Of a DNA stretch of 64,000 nt, positions 24,700-35,668 are shown in pieces. Numbering within the stretch: position 1 is the first letter of the stretch; every line of letters begins with the position of its first letter. The stretch comes from Amia ocellicauda (Eukaryota; Chordata; Actinopteri; Amiiformes; Amiidae): the NCBI RefSeq assembly GCF_036373705.1, contig NC_089864.1:492501-556500 (forward strand), read 5' to 3'. The notes under the pieces are model-generated. The model made no database searches. It had not been told where the DNA came from and saw nothing but the letters and a program-made list of their open reading frames with translations. A program made the translations under genes and the position numbers.

Positions 24700-26480
24700 T
24701 TTTATTGTCCATAGTGCTTGACACTGCATGGTCTGCAGGGAAGGATGTCAGCAACTACCATCATTAAGTTTGTACAAATCAATTGATTTGTGATCCAGTT
24801 CCTCCCCTGGTTTAATGACAGTGAGTTATTTGGTATCTTCAACAGGCTATGCATGGAGATGGTGACTGTAGCGTTTGGAGTACAAAAGCCTGCCAGCAAG
24901 AAGACATGCACTTCAGAATTGGAGAATGCTTATAATTTCAATTAAAAATTGAATTTCCTCTTCATGTACCAGTTCATACTGCATACTTCACTCTATCAAG
25001 TACAAGAGATGAAACTTTCCACACATGTTCTTCCGGATCTGCAGCAGCCTTACCGAGTCCACAAACAAACAACACCTTGTCTTGGAGAACAGATGGAAGT
25101 GAATGGAGAGGCTCATGTTTACCACCTTGTGTTTCAAGGTCTTGTTTGAAGTGGTCAAGAGTAGTAAATTCCCAACATTGTTTCATCTGGTGCCTTACAG
25201 CTAAACCGGCACATATATTTTTAAAATTATTAAGTTCATGAGCCAAGGTTTTGAAGTATAGATGTTTACTTTCAAAGCACATACACCACAGATGTCTGAG
25301 TGGGCCAAACTGAGAGATTAACCTTGGATAGTGGATCAAGAAGTTACATTTTTCTCTTCAAAGAATTTGTTAAAAAGTTCAAGAAATTCTGTAATAAGGA
25401 GTTGTAAGTAACCAAGCCAGGGTACAGCAATTGTTGGGGCTAAAATAGTGTCTCCTATATCCCTGAGCAGCAGATAAGCTTTCCAATGCTTTTTGTCACT
25501 TGGTACATAAGTTCTAATAAGAAGAGGCAGCATTTGAAATAAACACAATCTTTCTACTGCTTTTCCTGGTAATGTGCCATTTTCTCTTAAGATGCTAACT
25601 GGAACAAATGCTGGTTTGTTTGACTTTAAGTTGTTTCCAAAAGAGACATTTCCAGTTCTTGGTAAAGCTGCTGTAGTGTCAGTAATCTAATTTGATGAAG
25701 TTTTCTAATTATTAAAGGCAGGAAGTGGGGTACAATGCCTTTGAGGAAGTCATGCATTAGGTCTGGTGGAAAAATGAAAGTGTACTGAAGTATTCCAATT
25801 CTTCCAATGGACATGCTTTTACAACTCCATACACATTTGAACCAATATGTCCATTGGTCTCTGTAGCTTCCACATGGTACCTATGACTGCTTATTGTCCT
25901 CCGTGTGAAATCATCTTCTGTAAAATGTGTTTTTATCTCATGGTAAAGAGTTAAACAAAAGCGACAAATACGTCCACTGCTAAATGAACTGCTAAAAGTA
26001 AATCCTCCCAGAGCATGGGCACTTAAATTGTCTACAGAAATGGTAGCTAGACCTCCAAAGAAACACTGTTTACCACTTGTAAGTTCAACCACTATACCAT
26101 CTTTATGTAGTGTCTTCAAATCTTCGATTAATGGTTTTAATGTCACCATATGTATATTTTCCTTGCAGTAGTTTCTTACCAGCAAAGCAAGACGGTCCTC
26201 TGTTGTGATCTGTATTTGGCTTCAATATTACCCACTGTATAATAGAATGCACAGATTTAATGCTTCCATCTTTTTGAGCCTAAAGGGTTCACCACCTCTA
26301 ATCCATCCGTGTATAAGCAGATTCTTAAAGCAGTTGGATTTTGTGCAAATAGAGGATGAGATTTAAATATACTACCATGCACATAATCTCTCAGAATGTG
26401 GCTACCTAAAGCATCACTGGAGCTTTTTATTATATTATGAATGTCATCCAATTTCAGACTACATTGCAACACTTTTAAAA
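24700..26480 (-). pseudogene. Large DNA-transposon-derived ORF, frameshifted
   Basis: Consecutive - strand blocks read ALRICLYTDGLEVVNPLGSK (near 26300), a block with VELTSGKQCFFGGLATISVD and ICRFCLTLYHE (26090-25940), VYGVVKACPLEELEYFS, FPPDLMHDFLKGIVPHFLPL (near 25740), and a C-terminal region to 24974. The pattern 'LY.D.FEV.NPLG' ... 'GDN...H...GF......C RFC' ... 'D.MHD.LEG' is an uncharacterised family common in fish and invertebrates that I associate with CACTA/EnSpm-like transposons; that superfamily label is uncertain. At least three frameshifts or stops break it. The SAMD3-like remnant follows directly downstream in the same orientation. Confidence 0.5.
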
Positions 26481-26704
26481 TCGGTACATATTGAAAATAT
26501 TATTTTCTTCCCTGATCACTGTATCCAGTAATAAATTCAACAGGCTCCACCAATTCAAGGTTGTCTTTACAGTACTTTTGTAATTGTTATGGCGTAGATA
26601 TGCTATTTAAAGCAGTGCTGAATAACAAATAATGTGTTAATAAACAAAACACCAATTCAAGGTTGGCAAGAGATGATCAGTCAGGATGACATTTTAATAA
26701 CAAT

Positions 26705-26795
26705 ATTTGAATGAATTTTTGTATGTCCCGTGGTGCAGTGTTGAGCACTTCTGCCTCACAAACCCTGGGATCTAGATTGAGTTCTGGCCTTATCT
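26705..26795 (+). repeat. tRNA-derived SINE head
   Basis: GTGGTGCAGTGTTGAGCACT then CTGCCTCACAAACCCTGGGA and a decayed B box (TAGATTGAGTTCTGG) match the head of a fish tRNA-SINE. Confidence 0.6.
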
Positions 26796-26799
26796 GTTT

Positions 26800-28066
26800 A
26801 TGAATATATCAATTTATGAATATATGCATATCGAATAACTTCAATGGATCTTTTAACCACGTCCCCAAACCAAAACAAATCCAATAATTTAATACGTTTA
26901 CCAAGAATAAACCGAAAAATAGATACATTTAAAATAGTTTTATTATCATTAAAACAAAATAAGTAATTACATTTTCGAAAAATATCAGCAGAAAATATTA
27001 GTTTCTAAAAATGTACACAGCTAATTAAAAGAACATTTACAAATTAAAACATACTTTCAATTTTTAACTTTTAAACATTATGTGTTTGTAAAAAGTGTAT
27101 TACTTAAAATGTATTAGTGAAACTAAGTAATGGCTCAAAGTGTGTAAGCTTGTTATACCCAGAGATAAGGATATTTAGCCTAGCTCACCATAATTACATA
27201 TATGTCTGTCTTTGTAGAGGTTTCCCTTTTCCAACTGTGTATTATTATTAAATCAAGTGCTTTCTGGATGTGTTGAAAAGTAAAAAAAACTAAAACTGAT
27301 TAATTCAACTTACAGTGTAATATGTGATTTTCTGTGAGTTAAGCAAAGTAAGATGAATACAGACTCATTTTTTCCAAATTTTGATTCAGAAACATTAAAT
27401 CAGCAGTAGTTTGGTTGGCAACAGCTACAGAAATCTGAAACATACAGACACAATTATCATTTTTTAACCATATGGTTCCTGATTTTGTGCTGATTATCAA
27501 CAGGTGCTGTACCAGATGAACAGGAGGGAAGCAGTTTGCATGCATCTGAAAGACAACATATTCACCATGCAGTGTAATGTAAAGGAAAAAAAAGGTTCAC
27601 AGTCAAAATCTCACCCAGCCTGAAAATCACTGAACAAACACGTGGCCCCCTGAAACAGGGGGTTTCAACACTCTACCAAGGACAGAGTGAATGATGTCAC
27701 CCTGACAGGCTCATTGTACTCTTAAAGAGCACTGGACACAACATCACTGCATTGTGTGTGCTTAAAACTGTGTCACGGGGATGGCAATAACACTCCCTTT
27801 ACAGCTCTTTACAAAGCACTTTCAGCTATTTCACATCTAACCAGACCAAGGTCTTGCACATAAAACCAAGAATTAGATATTTCAAGATAGTTCTCCAAGA
27901 TAACATGCCAAGTGAAAATAATATCCAGTCTGTTTTTATTTTTCTGCTTCCACAGTAGACTAAAAGAGCATGCATGTCTTAAAAGCTGGAATGAATCAGA
28001 GTTGTGCAGTCGGGGTGTTTTGTTCTAATGTTAAGGCAGTATTAGAAGTTGATTCATTTTTTAAAT
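26800..28066. other. AT-rich DNA downstream of locus 2
   Basis: Probably includes 3'UTR exon(s) of the - strand class II beta gene, since the stop-codon exon has a donor right after the stop. No coding sequence is recognised. Confidence 0.3.
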
Positions 28067-28071
28067 CTCAC

Positions 28072-28099
28072 CTTTAATTTGTTGGCACCAAGATGCGGC
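28072..28099 (-). CDS. Class II beta locus 2, cytoplasmic tail exon with stop
   Basis: After acceptor TTCAACAG the exon reads, joined to the last base of the TM exon, GRILVPTN and TAA, then donor GTGAG two bases after the stop. It is near-identical in layout to the locus 1 tail exon. Confidence 0.85.
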
Positions 28100-28291
28100 C
28101 TGTTGAATAAACATCAAAGAGGCATGTGTGAGACACTTTGTGGTAAATAAAGTGATAATATCAGATTATACCCTAAACTGAATAATTGTCAGAGCCCTGG
28201 GGGTTGGTCTGATAGAGTTTTCATCCTATACTAGCAGCCTATCAAATGCATAGAGAACAGAAACATTTATTCAGAAAGGGTAAAAACTGCA

Positions 28292-28354
<63 letters not shown>

Positions 28355-31300
28355 TGCAGTGTTGATTATTCAGTAACACTGCCAATGATGATCATGTGTA
28401 CTGTATATTATGCGTTTGTTTTCCTATTAAAATTTTATTTCCTGCTGCTTTTCTAGTAATGGCTGTGGGGAATAAAGTAAAGGGCTCCAACAATGAGAAT
28501 TAAAGTATGTTTGGATGAGAAGATGTTAAGTCATGTGTGATCTGGCAGTTGCCTACCAGAAGATTTCTTCTTGTAATACATCCCTCCTGCAGCGGCGATG
28601 ATCAGCCCCAGAACCAGGCCGGATGCCCCGATAATTACCTTGTTCCTGTCAGATTCAGGCATTGAAGGATCTGGGGAGAAAATTTGCCTGTTTTGTACAT
28701 TTCTATTTTTATTTTAAAGGAAATTTGGACAAAACACCATCTTACTTTCTCTGAATTTTACTGAAATAAAATCCAGTTAAGCTTCTGATGTGATTTTCAA
28801 TGTCTTAAGTGATTATGACTTGCTTTTCATTTAAATGTAAAATGAGTGTTAATAGTTTTAAACAGAAAGACTATAGTTTTATATTTTTAAAAATGTATTC
28901 ACATATTCTGAGTTTCCCTTCCAGGGCTTTGAGGTAAAGACATATTATAGTCCTCCAACAACACGTCATTACCCTGTCTGCAATCCTTTTGTTAACTTTG
29001 TTTGTTAAATCTCAGACCCATATATGTGATTATTTATTTATCTGATACAATAGACTACAGCATTTTCGATTCTGTATATTAACTTATTTGCAATATGTGG
29101 AGTCTTTCCTTTCTTGCTGCCTTTGCATTGCATTATGTTAATTCAGTAATTCTTTTAAATGGTTGTACAATTTCTTACAGTATAGTACAGTTAAAAATAA
29201 ATGCAAAATGAACAACCCCTTTTCTGGTGTATTACCTTCTATATGCTGTTATAAATCACTGTACATATCCTGTCTCATGTGCTGCTCTTTTCATTTGAAT
29301 TTAATTATTCTTATTATGCAAACCTTCAAATACATACAGAAAGGCCCTTCCCTTTTAGGAGTGAATGATCACTGAGATACTGTGGATGGAAGTACATGTC
29401 CTGTTAGCCATCGCCTACCCCAGTCCATCCTAATGGGCTCTTGGAGGCTGCTGTGCTCCACCTTACAGGTGTAGGTGTCCCCTGCCTTGTGGGGCAGCTC
29501 CAGGTACATGTGGGTCTGATAGCTCCAGTCTCCATCAGGGAGCAGCTGGGAGGATTTCACCTCAGGGGTCTCCACTCCATTCTTCAACCAGGTGATGTTC
29601 ACCTCTTGTGGGTAAAACCCCATAACATAGCAGATCAGTATGTTGGGGTTTTGCAGGCCTGGCTGTTTGCTTGAGCTGATCCTGACAGTGGGGGGAACTG
29701 CCACGGTTAAAGACAGGTTAGAAAAATACTGTGGAACTCTATTTCACTGGAAGGAGACAAAATGTTACATTATATATATATATATACACTCATCTAAAGG
29801 ATTATTAGGAACACCATACTAATACTGTGTTTGACCCCCTTTCGCCTTCAGAACTGCCTTAATTCTACATGGCATTGATTCAAAAAGGTGCTGAAAGCAT
29901 TCTTTAGAAATGTTGGCCCATATTGATAGGATAGCATCTTGCAGTTGATGGAGATTTGTGGGATGCACATCCAGGGCACGAAGCTCCCGTTCCACCACAT
30001 CCCAAAGATGCTCTATTGGGTTGAGATCTGTTGACTGTGGGGGCCAGTTTAGTACAGTGAACTCATTGTCATGTTCAAGAAACCAATTTGAAATGATTCG
30101 CCCTTTGTGACATGGTGCATTATCCTGCTGGAAGTAGCCATCAGAGGATGGGTACATGGTGGTCATAAAGGGATGGACATGGTCAGAAACAATACTCAGG
30201 TAGGCCGTGGCATTTAAACGATGCCCAATTGGCACTAAGGGGCCTAAAGTGTGCCAAGAAAACATCCCCCACACCATTACACCACCACCACCAGCCTGCA
30301 CAGTGGTAACAAGGCATGATGGATCCATGTTCTCATTCTGTTTACGCCAAATTCTGACTCTACCATCTGAATGTCTCAACAGAAATCGGGACTCATCAGA
30401 CCAGGCAACATTTTTCCAGTCTTCAACTGTCCAATTTTGGTGAGCTTGTGCAAATTGTAGCCTCTTTTTCCTATTTGTAGTGGAGATGAGTGGTACCCGG
30501 TGGGGACTTCTGCTGTTGTAGCCCATCCGCCTCAAGGTTGTACATGTTGTGGCTTCACAAATGCTTTGCTGCATACCTCGGTTGTAACGAGTGGTTATTT
30601 CAGTCAAAGTTGCTCTTCTATCAGCTTGAATCAGTCGGCCCATTCTCCTCTGACCTCTAGCATCAACAAGGCATTTTCGCCCACAGGACTGCCGCATAAT
30701 GGATGTTTTTCCCTTTTCACACCATTCTTTGTAAACCCTAGAAATGGTTGTGCGTGAAAATCCCAGTAACTGAGCAGATTGTGAAATACTCAGACCGGCC
30801 CGTCTGGCACCAACAACCATGCCACGCTCAAAATTGCTTAAATCACCTTTCTTTCCCATTCAGACATTCAGTTTGGAGTTCAGGAGATTGTCTTGACCAG
30901 GACCACACCCCTAAATGCATTGAAGCAACTGCCATGTGATTGGTTGGTTAGATAATTGCATTAATGAGAAATTGAACAGGTGTTCCTAATAATCCTTTAG
31001 GTGAGTGTATATATATAGTACTGTGCAAAAGATTTAGGCAGGTGTGAAAAAATGCTGTAAAGTAAGAATGCTTTAAATTAATTATCAATTAACTAAATGC
31101 AAAGTGAATGAACAGAAAAAAAAATCTACATCAAATCCATATTTGGTGTGACCACCCTTTGCCTTCAAAACAGCATCAATTCTTCTAGGTACTCTTTCAC
31201 ACAGTTTTTGAAGGAAATTGGCAGGTAGGTTGTCCCAAACATCTTGTAGAACTAACCACAGCTCTTCTGTGGGTTTAGGCAGCCTCAGCTGCTTCTCTCT

Positions 31301-32575
31301 CTTGATGTAATCCCAGACAGACTCGATGATGTTGAGATCAAGGCTCTGTGGGGGCCACACCATCACTTCCAGGACTCCTTGTTCTTCTTTACACTGAAGA
31401 TAGTTCTTAATGACTATTGCTGTATGTTTGGGGTCGTTGTCTTGCTGCAGAATAAATTTGGGCCCAATCAGATGCCTCCCTGATGGTATTGCATGATGGA
31501 TAAGTATCTGCCTGTACTTCTCAGCATTGAGGAGACCATTCATTGTGACCAAATCACCAACTCCATTTGCAGAAATGCTGCCCCAAACTTGCAAGAAACC
31601 TCCACCATGCTTCACTGTTGCCTGCAGACACTCATCCGTGTACCGCTTTCCAGTCCTTCAGCGAACAAACTTCCTTCTGCTACAGCCAAATATTTCACAT
31701 TTTGACTCATCAGTCCAGAGCACCTGCTGCCATTTCTCTGCACCCCAGTTCCTGTGTTTTCATGCATAGTTGAGTCACTTGGCCTTGTTTCCACGTCGGA
31801 GGTATGGCTTTTTGGCCGCAAGTCTTCCATGAAGGCCACTTCTGACCAGACTTCTCTGGACAGTAGATGGGTGTACCAGGGTCCCACTGTTTTCTGCCAG
31901 TTCTGAACTGATGGCACTGCTGGACATCTTCCGATTGTGAAGGAAAGTAAGCATGATGCATCTTTCAGCTGATGCAAGTTTCCTTGGCCGACCACTGCAT
32001 CTACGGTCCTCAACGTTGCCCGTTTTTTGTGCTTCTTGAAAAGAGCTTGGACAGCACATCTGGAAACCCCTGTCTGCCTTGAAATGTCTGCCTGGGAGAG
32101 ACCTTGCTGATGCAGTAGAACTACCTTGTATCTTGTTGCTGTGCTCAGTCTTGCCATGGTGTTGACTTTTGACAGTAAACTGTCTTCAGCAACTTTACCT
32201 TGTTAGCCGAGTTTGGCTGTTCCTCACCTAGTTTTATTCCTCCTCCACAGCTGTTTCTGTTTCAGTTAATGATTGTGTTTCAACATACATATTGAATTGA
32301 TGATCATTCGCACCTGTTTGGTATAATTGTTTAATCAGACACCTGACTATATGCCTTCAAAATCCCTTACTTTGTGAAAGTGTACCTGGAAGAATTGATG
32401 CTGTTTAGAAGGCAAAGGGTGGTCACACCAAATATGGATTTGATGTAGATTTTTCTTCTGTGCACTCACTTTGCATTTAGTTAACTGATAAATATAATTA
32501 TTAACTTGTCTATTTTTGAAAGCATTCTTACGTTACAGCATGTTTTCACACCTGTCTAAAACATTTGCACAGTAC

Positions 32576-32667
<92 letters not shown>

Positions 32668-34931
32668 CTTGATTGTCAAAACATTTGAATTTAGCAATGT
32701 TTAGCTATATTACTCAGTACTAGTTATCTTAAATTATCTACAATTCTCAAATAAATCATAAAAGATGTTGTAATGTCTTTGAACTGTGTAGATGAAGGGG
32801 TATTTGTAAGCCTGTTGATGTTCTATATGGCATTGTAAAGAATGGGACAATATATTGCATATTTGAAAGGGAATAATATTTAAACAAAACAGAAATGCAA
32901 AGTGATAACAGACAATTTGGGAAAACAAAAACATGTAATCACTTTCATCTGTATATTCGTTGAATTATCAATTATTTTGAATACAGTAGTGTTTAGATAA
33001 ATTATTAATCGCTAGTTATATTACAATCATCTATACATCATAATTAATATGGTATTGTAAAGAGCACTACCTCTCCTGTCCAGCGTGCTGCTCTTGAACA
33101 CTCCAAAGTTGTATTTGCAGTAGCGTTCCACAGCAGCCAGATACCCTGCCAGTCTCGCTTTATCCTTGCTCCACTCTGCTGCATTTCTCACCCCACACTC
33201 AGTGTACCCTGCAAACTCCTTGATATTGGTGTCATAGTGCACAATCTCCTTCTTGTTGAAAATGTACCTCCAGTTCAGAACCATGTCCTCCATGTTGTCT
33301 TTAGTGTAGTCACATTCAATTTCTACCATCATCACATAGCCATCTGCAAAATAGTGTACAAAAATAAAAAGGATGATGTCTATGGCTTTTTGTTTTCATC
33401 TAAAAATACTTTACTAATAAGTACAACATAAAATAAAATATTGTGGGGGAAAAACATAGAAATCCTATCCTGCCTTTGTCCTTGCTGTGCTGTTACTCCT
33501 CACTTGGTTATCAGCAGCTCACATTCCTTTCTTGCAACATATTAACTGCAAATTACCTTCCAATGCAGCTGGCAATGTAGAGGTGAATGATTATTAATCA
33601 TGAGTATTGATTATAATATTGATGAGATGGGAAGCCTTAGTTTAGAATGCCAATGAAATCACTGCTAGTTATTAGAAATGACCATTCAGACAAGGATTAT
33701 AGTATGTCGCAGAGGGGGTATAAAGCTTTGTTGTGTGTTAAAACTCTTGGGGAACAGTGTCATGCTGGCCTCAAATCCTTTGAGTTCTGTGTTGCGCTGT
33801 TCCTCCCGTGCACGTAATAAATTCTGATTACAACTCCTGACTCCAAATGTTTCTTCCACCACAATATTCAACTTATTTACTGATTAAGGCCTAGATGAAA
33901 ACTTGGACCAAATTAAAATCTCTATTACTGCAGTGAAAGCAAAAAGTTATTGCAAGTTCACATTTTGCAATTTCTAATTTGCCCCTCCAAATAAAAACCT
34001 ATCCATCCTGCAAAGGGGGCGGACATATTTATTGCAATAGTGGGCTGGTACATGCCAAGGGGAGAAGGGTGTATTTTTTCAAAAAACATCCAAACTGTAG
34101 GTTTAAATCCTGAATGGCATTTTAGTAAATATAGCAAGATTAGAGAATATTTGTCTGAGTCAAGTTTGAAAACTTTAGAGCCAGATCTATCTATCAACTG
34201 TGCAAAATATTTTTTCACCTAATATGGTATTTCAGAATCACCAACAATTTATATTTGTTTTCCAAGAGTAGTAAAAATTATGTATCACAACAATATGTAA
34301 TACAGCACTAGCAGCCTTTTGTGTTAAGGCTCTTGTGGCACACTGATAGTACAAAAAACATTTATTCAAAGTAATCAAATGGAACAAACATAACAAGCTT
34401 TTTGAAAAACAAATGGATTTCATCACTGCCATAACTGCAAAAACTACATTAGCATATTGAATCAGTCAAAATGTATCATAATTGCATGCCTCATATATGC
34501 TTATTTAAGTTTGGAATAATATAAAATATGAATGCTGTTGAATTGTCTCCTGTAATGCAGTTAAAGCACTGAGGAACTCCATTCACTCTGAATAGGTATA
34601 CATGTTTTCCTGCTTTAACTCTGAATGGCCAAGGTTTTCAAGGCTTTGCACTGGAACACGTAAAAGGATGACATTCATGAACTGGATTTATGTCCCTCCC
34701 CTATTAGTGATACATATCATGGATTATATTCCATCAAGCTAAAGAACTCAACATGAATAAATACTGAAAAAAATATTTGGATTTTATTTAGAGTATCGTC
34801 ATGAGAATTTATTAAAAACAAATATTAAACAATTAACACTCACCCACTCCAATGTGTGTTTTCTTATTGGACATAATCAATACTAATGCAAACAGCATCC
34901 CAATACAGTTACTGAGGAAAGAGAGTGCCAT
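28072..34931 (-). CDS. MHC class II beta chain gene (locus 2, complete)
   Basis: A full class II beta gene in five coding exons: leader 34844-34931 (88 nt), beta1 33071-33343 (273 nt), beta2 29419-29697 (279 nt), connecting peptide/TM 28557-28670 (114 nt), tail 28072-28099. All junctions are GT-AG phase 1; total 780 nt, 259 codons plus stop TAA at 28074-28076. The product is a type I membrane glycoprotein that pairs with a class II alpha chain. The start ATG at 34931 opens a hydrophobic leader. An X/Y-box promoter lies 95-140 bp upstream. Intron 2 holds two Tc1 elements. A nearly identical extra copy of the beta1 exon lies upstream of the promoter (35972-36244). No lesions are seen, so I infer a functional gene. 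It could pair with the alpha gene at 45-57 kb, which has the same orientation. Confidence 0.93.
28295..28353. repeat. (AT)n microsatellite in intron 4
   Basis: A perfect AT dinucleotide run. Confidence 0.95.
28557..28670 (-). CDS. Class II beta locus 2, connecting peptide/TM exon
   Basis: The exon reads DPSMPESDRNK, then [20 protein letters not shown], then YYKKKSSG. It is almost identical in protein and exactly equal in length (114 nt) to the locus 1 exon at 5984-6097. Confidence 0.95.
29419..29697 (-). CDS. Class II beta locus 2, beta2 Ig domain exon
   Basis: The exon begins VPPTVRISSSKQPGLQNPN and has the Ig Cys pair (ILICYVMGFYP and YTCKVEHSSL) and core Trp (NITWLKNG), with a sequon NIT. 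It ends IRMDWG before GTAGGC. It is 279 nt, one codon shorter than the usual 282. Confidence 0.95.
29787..31007 (-). mobile_element. Complete Tc1/mariner element, DD36E type
   Basis: The 1,221-bp element lies in intron 2 of locus 2. Its ends are inverted repeats of about 29 bp (CACTCATCTAAAGGATTATT... against CACTCACCTAAAGGATTATT... in reverse) with one mismatch, flanked by TA in an AT-repeat. It carries one uninterrupted transposase gene. Everything needed for autonomy seems present. Confidence 0.92.
29819..30859 (-). CDS. Tc1-like transposase, intact, DD36E
   Basis: This 346-residue enzyme would cut and paste the surrounding element. The N-terminal half has paired-like helix-turn-helix DNA-binding regions (residues about 8-120, e.g. 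GLSISQSAQLLGFSRTTISR, RRMGRLIQADRRATLTEI). The catalytic triad is visible: D155 in AWSDESRF, D246 in FQQDNAPCH, E283 in DLNPIEHLW. D246 and E283 are separated by 36 residues, not the 34 of classical Tc1. This spacing is that of the DD36E ('Incomer') clade of the Tc1/mariner superfamily. No stop or frameshift; length is typical of the superfamily. The ATG at 30859 gives MGKKGDLSNFERG, a typical start. Confidence 0.93.
   Translation of the reverse strand: MGKKGDLSNFERGMVVGARRAGLSISQSAQLLGFSRTTISRVYKEWCEKGKTSIMRQSCGRKCLVDARGQRRMGRLIQADRRATLTEITTRYNRGMQQSICEATTCTTLRRMGYNSRSPHRVPLISTTNRKKRLQFAQAHQNWTVEDWKNVAWSDESRFLLRHSDGRVRIWRKQNENMDPSCLVTTVQAGGGGVMVWGMFSWHTLGPLVPIGHRLNATAYLSIVSDHVHPFMTTMYPSSDGYFQQDNAPCHKGRIISNWFLEHDNEFTVLNWPPQSTDLNPIEHLWDVVERELRALDVHPTNLHQLQDAILSIWANISKECFQHLFESMPCRIKAVLKAKGGQTQY
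31017..32578 (-). mobile_element. Tc1/mariner element, DD38E type, decayed
   Basis: The ends are inverted repeats (TACTGTGCAAAAGATTTAGG at left; the right end reversed reads TACTGTGCAAATGTTTTAGA) within TA-rich flanks, directly next to the DD36E element. A deleted relative with the same termini and body surrounds 41264-43770. Confidence 0.85.
31085..32157 (-). pseudogene. Tc1-like transposase pseudogene, DD38E
   Basis: Start MARLSTATRYKVVLLHQQGL at 32157. The frame shifts at about 32030 into the frame containing RCSGRPRKLASAERCIM, and shifts again to the catalytic half (31615-31085). There [13 protein letters not shown] and SLDLNIIESVWD place the second Asp and the Glu 38 residues apart, the spacing of the DD38E ('Intruder') clade. 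The frameshifts and an altered NPIE motif (NIIE) mark it as dead. Confidence 0.85.
32579..32664. repeat. (AT)n microsatellite
   Basis: A long AT run of about 85 bp at the edge of the DD38E element. Confidence 0.95.
32768..34000. repeat. Segmental duplication, copy A (locus 2 beta1 exon and flanks)
   Basis: This 1,233-bp block pairs with 35669-36901 at a constant offset of 2,901 bp. I find only two mismatches by eye (near 33693 and 33902). It holds the beta1 exon in its normal gene context. Confidence 0.95.
33071..33343 (-). CDS. Class II beta locus 2, beta1 domain exon
   Basis: The 91-codon peptide-binding domain starts DGYVMMMVEIECDYTKDN after TTTTGCAG and ends SSTLDRRG-like before GTAGTG. 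Both domain Cys residues (IECDY and RYCKYN) and the helix block FAGYTECGVRNAAEWSKDK are present. Length equals that of the locus 1 exon, but the sequence is very different, typical of ancient or rapidly evolving beta1 domains. Confidence 0.95.
34844..34931 (-). CDS. Class II beta locus 2, signal-peptide exon
   Basis: ATG at 34931 reads MALSFLSNCIGMLFALVLIM then SNKKTHIGV and one base before the donor GTGAGTG. The hydrophobic core fits a secretory leader. Phase 1 matches the beta1 exon, forming the Asp of DGYV. The X/Y promoter just upstream supports this start. Confidence 0.88.
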
Positions 34932-35027
34932 GCTGCTCAGAGAAAGATCACCTCAAGGCTGAGCCTCATAGAATTGAATGAATCACACAGAAAACATCAC
35001 TCTTTACTGCTTGACTTTCTTTTTAAA

Positions 35028-35071
35028 TACCAATCACAGGAGGACTCCATGTTACATCATCAGTATCTGGG
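35028..35071 (-). promoter_or_regulatory. MHC class II X1-X2-Y promoter module (locus 2)
   Basis: On the - strand: X1-like CCCAGATACTGATGA (35057-35071; consensus CCTAGCAACAGATGA, bound by RFX), overlapping an X2/CRE-like TGATGTAAC, then after about 14 bp a Y box GTGATTGGTA (35028-35037, inverted CCAAT bound by NF-Y). A TATA-like TATTTAAA follows. The module sits about 95-140 bp upstream of the start codon. Predicts CIITA-dependent expression. Confidence 0.75.
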
Positions 35072-35602
35072 CAACTATAAGGGGGCATTCAATTCAAAAA
35101 TAACAAATGAAATATACCATGTGAATATATCATATAGAATATAAATTAAATCAAATAAAAAAATAACAAACAAAAATCATATACAAAAGTGGATACATCA
35201 TAAAGCACAAAATATAAATCACAACAAAGTTGTGATTGCATTGGGTTAAGCATTGCAAAAAAATATCTAAAATCATAAAACACCATTTTTTTTTGTAGGT
35301 GGTAAGTCACGTGGTGGAGATGTTGGGTTGGTGTGGATCCTTCACAGGGGTCACAGACATTAACTGCTGAATAAGGGAATGTGAATGTTTCAAATCAATG
35401 TGAATGTATATGCACATGCATTGACCATTATCACTGCTATAAGTACATACAATTACTATGTACACAGCAAAATCTATAATGTTAAAATTAACACTGAGAG
35501 TTGAACCATCTTGAGAGTGAGTGTTAATACTGGGTGTCAAAATAAATTAGTGTTCAATTAACACTGTACTGGTGTAAAACCAAATTACTAAACTATCCCA
35601 CA

Positions 35603-35638
35603 ATGCATTGTGAATAATTTATGTTTTATTGTGTTATT
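35603..35638. repeat. 36-bp direct repeat, left copy
   Basis: It begins ATGCATTGTGAATAATTTAT and is identical to 36909-36944. The pair brackets the duplicated MHC block. Confidence 0.95.
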
Positions 35639-35668
35639 TTTTCTTAATTCTTGTGTAAATATTAATTA

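Noticed and set aside
24700..26480. Functional single-exon host gene on the - strand
   Set aside because: At least three frame breaks separate the conserved blocks.
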